Below, in pieces: positions 1-4,157 of a stretch of 5,657 nt of DNA. The notes under the pieces are model-generated. The model was not told the origin of the DNA. It was given only the letters and a program-made list of their open reading frames with translations, and made no database searches. How positions within the stretch are numbered: position 1 is the first letter of the stretch; every line of letters begins with the position of its first letter. The stretch is taken from assembly GCA_022013395.1 (NCBI GenBank), contig JAKLQL010000135.1, forward strand, positions 1-5,657, in the 5' to 3' direction. The position numbers and the translations under genes are program-made. Source of the stretch: Acetobacterium sp. (GTDB lineage: Bacteria > Bacillota > Clostridia > Eubacteriales > Eubacteriaceae).

Positions 1-1003
1 ATATCACACGTTCTTTTGTTTTTTCGCGTAGAACATTCATATGTTGTATAAAGGCTATGGTTACGACCAGCGTATCTTCTTTTGCCAGTCATTTTACCAC
101 CACATTTTCCACAATATACTAATCCACTTAATAAATAAACTTCTTTTGCCAAGAATCTCCCTGGGTCGTGTTTGTTTTCAATCATTTTACTTTGAACCTT
201 TTCAAACATTTCTTTTTCAATCAATTTAGGCATACCACCAGGAATGCGAATGATTTCTGTTTCATCTTTTATACGGTGACCGTTTATTTTGCCATTTTCC
301 TTTTTTTCAGTACGATTAAAAATATATGTACCGGTATATTTTTCGTTTTTTAAGAGATCATGGATACTGTTTTTTCCAAAAGTATTTCCACGTTTTGTGC
401 GATAACCAAGCCTGTTCAACTCATCTATAATTTTTGAGTAGCCGTCGCCGGCAGCGTACATACCAAAGATGAGTTTAACGGCTTTTGATTCAAATGTATT
501 AATAGAAAAAGTTTTGTCTGGATTGACATCATAACCAAGCGGGGGAATGCCGCCGGTGTGGCGACACTGAAGCGCTGTTTCTTTCATGCCTTTCATTACC
601 TCCCTTGAAAGTTTTTTTGAAAAGTATTCACTCATTCCTTCCAGGACAGACTCTAAGATGATTGACTCCGGACTATCATCAAGTTGCTCTAGGACTGAAA
701 CCACTCTGTCTCCATTTGTTTTAGTAAATTTTTATAAAACGCACTGTCATAGCGATTTCTTGAGAATCGATCTAGCTTGTGTACTAACACCAGGTCAAAA
801 AGTCTCATTTCAGAATCTTTCATCATTTTTAAAAAATTAGGTCGATTATCTGATGTTGCGGATCGGGCTTCATCGATATAAATACTAATTACCGTTATTT
901 CGCTCTTATTGGCGTATTCATTGATCGCCCTTACTTGTGCATCAGATTTGTATTCGTCTCTTTGATTATCGCTACTATAACGTGCATATATGGCTACTTT
1001 CAT
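1..1003 (-). pseudogene. Large serine recombinase, frameshifted and cut by the window edge
   Basis: Site-specific DNA recombinase of the resolvase/invertase superfamily, the type that integrates and excises mobile elements. Counting from the ATG at 1003, the N-terminal catalytic domain begins MKVAIYARYSSDNQ, with Ser10 as the expected nucleophile, and carries the family motif HKLDRFSRNRYD. That frame ends at a stop at 689-691. The family sequence continues in the next frame (VSVLEQLDDSPESIILESVLEGM and onward) without a stop to base 1, through a recombinase domain (GGIPPLGYDV, then a KNEKYTGTYIFNR region) and the start of a zinc-ribbon (YCGKCGGKM, Cys codons at 102-113). Restoring one base in the T run at 715-717 rejoins the frames, reading KQNGDRVVSVLEQ. 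GGAG on the minus strand at 1013-1016 sits 9 bases before the ATG and favours it over the TTG at 1018. Related recombinases have roughly 500 or more residues; about 334 codons are visible. The gene is either truly inactive or carries a sequencing error. Confidence 0.9.
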
Positions 1004-1210
1004 GGTGTCTTTCTCCAAAATTGAAAAATATAATTAATTGGGATTGTTTGTTTGGATCTTGAAAATAAAACAGAATGTTAAATAATTTATAGCGCTATTC
1101 TAGCCAACGTTTTTCTTTGAGGAAGTAGATTGGGCACTGTCGGACTTAATAATTACCGGTCATCTGCACAACGATTTCATCAAATTGGCCAATTTTCATA
1201 AGATAGTAAT

Positions 1211-1558
1211 TTATTCTTCGGGAGAAAAATACGTTTCTAGCCATTTGAAACTATCAGAAATATCTTCTTGACTTGGTTTAACCAGGTCAAATGGAATGAT
1301 TGTGTCTAAGAATTCATCCATCTTATATTCAAAAGTTAATTCACTAAAAATTTCATGTGGATCAGTGACAACATAATTGTATCCTTGGATTGATTTACAA
1401 TGCTGACAATGGTTTACAGTGTAACTTTCACCAATAGTTTTACTAAAACTCTTTTTTATATTGGGGTAAGCTTGACTCAAATATTTATCCAGTGAAGGAA
1501 TATCACTAAGACCCATACCAGAAAAGCTGTCAAAATGGCAGTCGCTTGATTGCTGCAC
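1211..1558 (-). CDS. Hypothetical protein with a CxxC pair, probably a C-terminal remnant
   Basis: I do not recognise this family with certainty. The 115-codon frame opens with GTG at 1558, without a convincing ribosome binding site. The same frame stays open upstream to a stop at 1608-1610, with no better start codon. The inner ATG at 1516 also lacks one. The protein has a Cys51-x-x-Cys54 pair followed by SIQGYNYV, which looks like half of a small zinc-binding site, and an acidic C-terminal tail ending in LETYFSPEE. The composition reads like real protein (charged helices, spaced aromatics) rather than a shadow. The lack of a start signal and the position beside a broken recombinase suggest the 3' end of a gene that has lost its beginning. 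The reading frame is directly visible; the remnant status is inferred. Confidence 0.45.
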   Translation of the reverse strand: MQQSSDCHFDSFSGMGLSDIPSLDKYLSQAYPNIKKSFSKTIGESYTVNHCQHCKSIQGYNYVVTDPHEIFSELTFEYKMDEFLDTIIPFDLVKPSQEDISDSFKWLETYFSPEE

Positions 1559-1644
1559 ACCCTTTTTGTTGTGCCTAAAAACTAAATTATGAGGGTGGGG
1601 GACAACGTTAGACCACTTTAAAAAGAAGCGTTGTGTGGTAGAGC

Positions 1645-1830
1645 TTAAACAGTAAATCTACTCGGCGTTTTAATGTGCTGCTGCATTAAAGTGTCGTCAT
1701 TGGGGATGAGAACGTAAACCCAAGTAAAACAATCACGGTTCGGGGGAAACTTCGGGAGAGATTTTGGATTCGTTAAGGTGTAATCTACCTTAGTAGTTTG
1801 GACGAAGGATAATGAGAATCCAGTGGTCAT
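1645..1830 (-). CDS. Doubtful small ORF, 61 codons
   Basis: The frame is open on the minus strand up to a TTG at 1881. The most credible start is the ATG at 1830, which has AGGTGG about 7 bases upstream. The predicted peptide begins MTTGFSLSFVQTTK and ends HIKTPSRFTV. It has no recognised domain, signal peptide or transmembrane helix. It could be a short degraded coding remnant or chance. No better gene is visible on either strand between 1559 and 2153, so this stretch is otherwise noncoding. Confidence 0.2.
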   Translation of the reverse strand: MTTGFSLSFVQTTKVDYTLTNPKSLPKFPPNRDCFTWVYVLIPNDDTLMQQHIKTPSRFTV

Positions 1831-1861
1831 GAAAAAACCACCTATCCAGTAGACTTTTTTT

Positions 1862-1922
1862 AAAAGACGTAGAAATGACAAAGTATTTATTTTTTTTGAT
1901 TTCAGGATTTCTACGCTCTTTT
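1862..1922. repeat. Long inverted repeat, 15-bp arms with one bulge
   Basis: The left arm (1862-1876, AAAAGACGTAGAAAT) is the reverse complement of the right arm (1907-1922, ATTTCTACGCTCTTTT) except for one extra base in the right arm. The 30-base loop contains a run of eight T. On the plus strand the right arm ends in six T (1919-1924), as in an intrinsic terminator, but no plus-strand gene is visible upstream. It could be a terminator left from lost DNA, a structured RNA, or the end of a small mobile element. Confidence 0.65.
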
Positions 1923-1999
1923 TTGGTGATTGAAAAAGAAAATAATAAGCTTTTATCTTAATAAAAAGTTATTAATCAATCCCATCATTTGATTATATT

Positions 2000-2016
2000 T
2001 GTTTCCCAGGGAAACA
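2000..2016. promoter_or_regulatory. 17-bp perfect palindrome, possible operator
   Basis: TGTTTCCCAGGGAAACA consists of two 8-base arms around a single central A. The one-base centre is too tight for an RNA hairpin loop, so a binding site for a dimeric regulator is more likely. It lies about 70 bases before the candidate -35 of the small agrD-like gene and in a region without other genes. I do not recognise the regulator. Confidence 0.45.
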
Positions 2017-2085
2017 GAATAAACACAGCTATTTGAAAATAGAAATGGTTCGGTTGATCAATCACTGATTAAAGTGAAAAAATAG

Positions 2086-2114
2086 TTGATGTAAAATGTT
2101 TGAAAGAATAAAAA
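2086..2114 (+). promoter_or_regulatory. Candidate promoter of the agrD-like gene
   Basis: TTGATG at 2086-2091 and TAAAAA at 2109-2114 are separated by 17 bases, about 40 bases before the start codon. The -10 match is weak in very AT-rich DNA, so this is only the best of several possibilities. Confidence 0.3.
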
Positions 2115-2153
2115 AGGGTTATAACTAAGAATAAATAATACTTGGAGGATAAA

Positions 2154-2279
2154 ATGAAAAATAAAGTGTTTGGTATTGTAGCGGTAATGGCTACAGCGTT
2201 GGCAGTGTTAATGTCCACATCTGCTTGTTTTGTATTCGTGAATCAGCCAGAAGAACCAACCTGTTTAAGAGATGAATAG
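2154..2279 (+). CDS. agrD: AgrD-like cyclic autoinducer peptide precursor
   Basis: This 41-residue gene encodes a precursor of a quorum-sensing peptide that AgrB normally cleaves, cyclises and helps export, and that an AgrC-type kinase then senses. GGAGG at 2144-2148 lies 5 bases before the ATG. The peptide has the AgrD layout: a basic start (MKNK), a hydrophobic amphipathic leader (residues 5-20), a STSAC junction with Cys25, the ring residues FVFV (26-29), then the acidic recognition tail QPEEPTCLRDE (31-41). The ACxxxx...QPEEPxxLRDE pattern matches clostridial AgrD proteins such as that of C. perfringens, whose ring is CLWFT. By analogy the product is a thiolactone of Cys25-Phe-Val-Phe-Val, perhaps with a short N-terminal tail. 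Oddities are a second cysteine (Cys37) in the tail and the absence of agrB, agrC or agrA in this window. Family assignment is strong; exact ring and processing are inferred. Confidence 0.87.
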   Translation: MKNKVFGIVAVMATALAVLMSTSACFVFVNQPEEPTCLRDE

Positions 2280-2395
2280 TTAAAGTCACTTAAGAGCTAA
2301 AAAGATGCTTGAAGTCAAAAATTAAAACACAGGATAAAAACGATGAAATTTATTATTCATAAAAAAATACTGGATTAGAAAAATATTTAATGATC

Positions 2396-2424
2396 TTGAC
2401 AAATATAAAAATGAGTGATATGGT
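2396..2424 (+). promoter_or_regulatory. Strong sigma-A-type promoter before the riboswitch
   Basis: TTGACA at 2396-2401 is a perfect -35. After 17 bases comes TATGGT at 2419-2424, preceded by TGA (2416-2418) as an extended -10. Transcription should start near 2430-2432, just ahead of the aptamer. It would drive the leader and, when not terminated, the genes at 2720 and 4158. Confidence 0.75.
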
Positions 2425-2431
2425 GTTAATA

Positions 2432-2512
2432 AATAAAGAGCAAACTTATCGAAAGGTAAGGACGCAAAGCTATAGGGTCTGAGTAATATTTTTCCAGACA
2501 GCCAGTTGCATA
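2432..2512 (+). promoter_or_regulatory. GEMM-I cyclic-dinucleotide riboswitch aptamer
   Basis: The aptamer shows the conserved GEMM-I core: GCAAAC (2440-2445), then a hairpin CTTATC-GAAA-GGTAAG (2445-2460) with a GAAA tetraloop at 2451-2454. GACGCAAAGC follows (2461-2470), then a second hairpin with stem GTCTG/CAGAC (2477-2481 and 2495-2499), then AGCC and the closing strand GTTGC (2505-2509), which pairs with GCAAAC. The class senses c-di-GMP, and some members sense 3',3'-cGAMP. The cytosine equivalent to C92 appears to be C2509. The base equivalent to G20, two before CAAAC, is A2439. The basal helix is short and AT-rich, and the predicted transcription start lies very close to it. It belongs to the leader of the DUF3494 gene. 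Confidence 0.92.
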
Positions 2513-2544
2513 TTAATATTTCAATAATTTATGCATTATGCAAC
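2505..2544 (+). promoter_or_regulatory. Antiterminator pairing of the riboswitch expression platform
   Basis: GTTGCATA (2505-2512) is the exact reverse complement of TATGCAAC (2537-2544). The 5' arm overlaps the closing strand of the aptamer, and the 3' arm overlaps the first arm of the terminator (2541-2546). The three helices therefore compete. With ligand bound the aptamer keeps 2505-2509, freeing the terminator. Without ligand the antiterminator can form and transcription continues. This predicts an OFF switch. Confidence 0.65.
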
Positions 2545-2567
2545 GTTTAGTTACGTTGTTTTTTTTT
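2541..2567 (+). terminator. Intrinsic terminator of the riboswitch leader
   Basis: A perfect 6-bp stem CAACGT/ACGTTG (2541-2546 and 2553-2558), loop TTAGTT, is followed directly by nine T (2559-2567). It lies about 30 bases after the aptamer and 150 bases before the gene it would control. Confidence 0.85.
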
Positions 2568-2607
2568 ATAAAATTTATTTTATAAACTTTAGCTACAAAA
2601 AATATAA

Positions 2608-2623
2608 GGCTTTATTTAAAGCC
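2608..2623. repeat. Short inverted repeat in the leader
   Basis: GGCTTTA and TAAAGCC (7-base arms) flank a central TT. It lies between the riboswitch terminator and the downstream gene, with no T run after it, so it is not a terminator. It may be an operator or a leader hairpin. Confidence 0.35.
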
Positions 2624-2635
2624 ATACAAAGGCGT

Positions 2636-2664
2636 TTGAAAAGCACTGCATAATAAATTTATAT
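2636..2664 (+). promoter_or_regulatory. Possible second promoter after the terminator
   Basis: TTGAAA (2636-2641) and TTATAT (2659-2664) are separated by 17 bases. If active, it would give transcription of the DUF3494 gene that bypasses the riboswitch. The surrounding DNA is AT-rich, so chance matches are likely. Confidence 0.28.
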
Positions 2665-2682
2665 CGTTAAAATAAATATTTG

Positions 2683-2698
2683 GCAAACTTATCCAAAG
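2683..2698 (+). repeat. Partial second copy of the riboswitch 5' end
   Basis: This segment matches 2440-2455 of the aptamer at 15 of 16 bases (GCAAACTTATC, then one change, then AAAG). The later conserved parts (GACGCAAAGC and the second hairpin) are absent, so it cannot fold as an aptamer. It is best read as a truncated duplication. Confidence 0.55.
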
Positions 2699-2708
2699 AT
2701 ATAGAAAT

Positions 2709-2715
2709 GAGTGAT
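2709..2715 (+). promoter_or_regulatory. Ribosome binding site deciding the DUF3494 start
   Basis: GAGTGAT resembles the extended Shine-Dalgarno GAGGTGAT minus one G and lies 4 bases before the ATG at 2720. It overlaps the GTG at 2711, arguing against that codon as start. The ATG at 2741 has no ribosome binding site. Confidence 0.5.
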
Positions 2716-2719
2716 TAAG

Positions 2720-4117
2720 ATGGTGAAATCATCATTTAAAATGAAAACGTTTACGGTTATTCTCATATTGTTACTGTCACCGATGTTAACATCATCTGCC
2801 AGAGCGGCAGAACTAGAACCGATAGTGGACCTGGGTGCTGGCCTCAGTTATGCAGTTTTTGCCGGTACGGAAATTGCCAATACCGGAACTGCCACAAAAA
2901 TAAATGGTAATATTGGCACTTCACCGGGAATGCTCATCACCGGGTTAACGACGGATCAATTGACCGCTGGTATGACACATGCAAATGACGACAATGCCAA
3001 GCTCGTTCAAAATGATTTAATGATGGCTTATAACAATATTAAGGATAGCGATAATGCTAAAGCTATTACTACTAATTTGGGCGGACAAACACTCTCACCA
3101 GGAGTTTACTCATTAAACTTACCGGCAACCATCACAGGAACTCTTAAACTTGATGCTCAGGGTGATATCAACGCTGTCTTTATTTTTCAGGTAAATTCAA
3201 CTCTGATCACCAAAAAAGGCAGCCGGATCGAACTTATTAACGGAGCACAATTCAGTCGAGTCTTTTGGCAGGTTGCAAACAATGTAACGTTGGGAGAAAA
3301 GACTGACTTCAAAGGGAATATTTTTGCAGACACATCCATTTTTTCAGAAACAGATGTTACCGTGCAGGGTCGCTTATTGGCCATCACAGGTGGCGTTACC
3401 TTAAATAATACACAAGTGGACACGATTGAAATTGTACCAGAAAATGGCGAAAATATGGAGACTCCACAAGTATACAATCCCTCTGACATCATTGAAGAAA
3501 CACCGAAGACCGGTGCGTCGGATGTCACTAGCCCTCAAGAGACCGATTTCCATGATATCATTGAATTAGTCCCTCAGACTGGGGATATTGTCGCTGCTCC
3601 ACAAGAAAACATATTATCTGATACCCCTAATGCCGTACTGACAACTAAACCAAATACGGTGACATCAAATACAAACCAGATAGTTCCGGTTACGAGTGAC
3701 CCGATCACTCTTGACGGAGCAGGTGACACTTTTAAAGTGACTGTCGATTTGGGTGCGATGACATTTAACTATGATTTGGGAACATGGAATCCGAATGCTC
3801 ACTCCTGGGTTGGCGGAGGATGGAATGCGGCTGGCTTTAATGGAAGTAATGATCAAATAAAAGTAACGAATGAATCGGCTCAACCCGTTGATGTGACCTT
3901 TGCATATATGGTGTTTTCACCTGATGGCGGCAACATTACAGGGACATTTACACAAAAATCAGGTAATTTAAATGGCATTCAAACAGGAACAATGCATTTA
4001 GGTCCTGCATCAACGGCGAATACCTATCTGAATCTCCAGGGGCAACCCACTCAAATTGGTTCGACCCCAACGAAATTCGGGTCGATTAGTATTCAGTTAA
4101 ACTCAGTATTACCCTAG
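2720..4117 (+). CDS. Secreted DUF3494 (ice-binding-like) surface protein
   Basis: This 465-residue exported protein has three parts. A signal peptide covers residues 1-29 (basic start, hydrophobic VILILLLSPML, likely cleavage after ARA). A DUF3494 domain at about 37-236 shows the family landmarks: LGAGLSYAVFAG near its start, NGNIGTSPG, LSPGVYS, a GTLKLDAQGDINAVFIFQV stretch, NGAQFSRVFWQV, DFKGNIFA and GRLLAITGGVTL. This fold is a discontinuous beta-solenoid known from bacterial and algal ice-binding proteins; many members in non-cold bacteria are thought to be adhesins. A linker with three degenerate repeats (234-301) leads to a beta-rich C-terminal domain (about 328-465) with LGTWNPNAHSW, GGGWNAAGF and ITVTN-like IKVTN motifs. 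I see no transmembrane anchor and no sorting signal at the C-terminus. The gene follows the riboswitch leader and precedes the GLUG gene by 40 bases, so the two are probably cotranscribed. The fold is secure; ice binding itself is not shown. Confidence 0.92.
   Translation: MVKSSFKMKTFTVILILLLSPMLTSSARAAELEPIVDLGAGLSYAVFAGTEIANTGTATKINGNIGTSPGMLITGLTTDQLTAGMTHANDDNAKLVQNDLMMAYNNIKDSDNAKAITTNLGGQTLSPGVYSLNLPATITGTLKLDAQGDINAVFIFQVNSTLITKKGSRIELINGAQFSRVFWQVANNVTLGEKTDFKGNIFADTSIFSETDVTVQGRLLAITGGVTLNNTQVDTIEIVPENGENMETPQVYNPSDIIEETPKTGASDVTSPQETDFHDIIELVPQTGDIVAAPQENILSDTPNAVLTTKPNTVTSNTNQIVPVTSDPITLDGAGDTFKVTVDLGAMTFNYDLGTWNPNAHSWVGGGWNAAGFNGSNDQIKVTNESAQPVDVTFAYMVFSPDGGNITGTFTQKSGNLNGIQTGTMHLGPASTANTYLNLQGQPTQIGSTPTKFGSISIQLNSVLP
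3419..3622 (+). repeat. Three tandem ~22-codon repeats in the linker
   Basis: Residues 234-255, 256-278 and 279-301 of the DUF3494 protein share the pattern D-(I/T)-I-E-x-x-P-x-(T/N)-G, then P-Q about six residues on. Copies two and three both read DIIE...P(K/Q)TG...PQE. The DNA has diverged, so the duplication is not recent. The segment is rich in Pro, Glu and Thr and probably forms an extended spacer between the two folded domains. Confidence 0.65.
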
Positions 4118-4157
4118 ATTCTAACCTGAAACAAATGTTTAGAAAGAAGGAATAGTG

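Noticed and set aside
41..353. Two short plus-strand ORFs rich in Phe and His
   Set aside because: They are the antisense of the recombinase zinc-ribbon region and read as shadow translation.
586..840. Plus-strand 84-codon ORF
   Set aside because: Antisense to the well-recognised recombinase; no family resemblance.
1182..1195. 14-base palindrome AAATTGGCCAATTT
   Set aside because: Lies in AT-rich intergenic DNA with no promoter next to it; short palindromes of this kind occur by chance.
1146..1199. 17-codon minus-strand ORF (MKIGQFDEIVVQMTGNY)
   Set aside because: No ribosome binding site and too short to recognise. The codons after the stop still read protein-like (VRQCPIYFLKEKRWLE), so it may be a scrap of a dead gene, but this is too weak to annotate.
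1602..1634. Possible hairpin ACAACG...CGTTGT
   Set aside because: Only 6 bp with a 21-base loop and no T run.
1943..1974. Imperfect AT-only inverted repeat
   Set aside because: Two 6-bp A/T segments around mismatches are expected by chance at this base composition.
2288..2315. Possible terminator after agrD
   Set aside because: Stem is about 7 bp with a bulge and mismatch, and it is followed by A-rich rather than T-rich sequence.
3187..3883. Minus-strand ORFs inside the DUF3494 gene
   Set aside because: Shadows of a clearly coding plus-strand frame; no signals of their own.
4118..4157. Terminator or promoter between the two surface genes
   Set aside because: Only a weak 6-bp bulged stem without a T run, and no -35/-10 pair; cotranscription is simpler.
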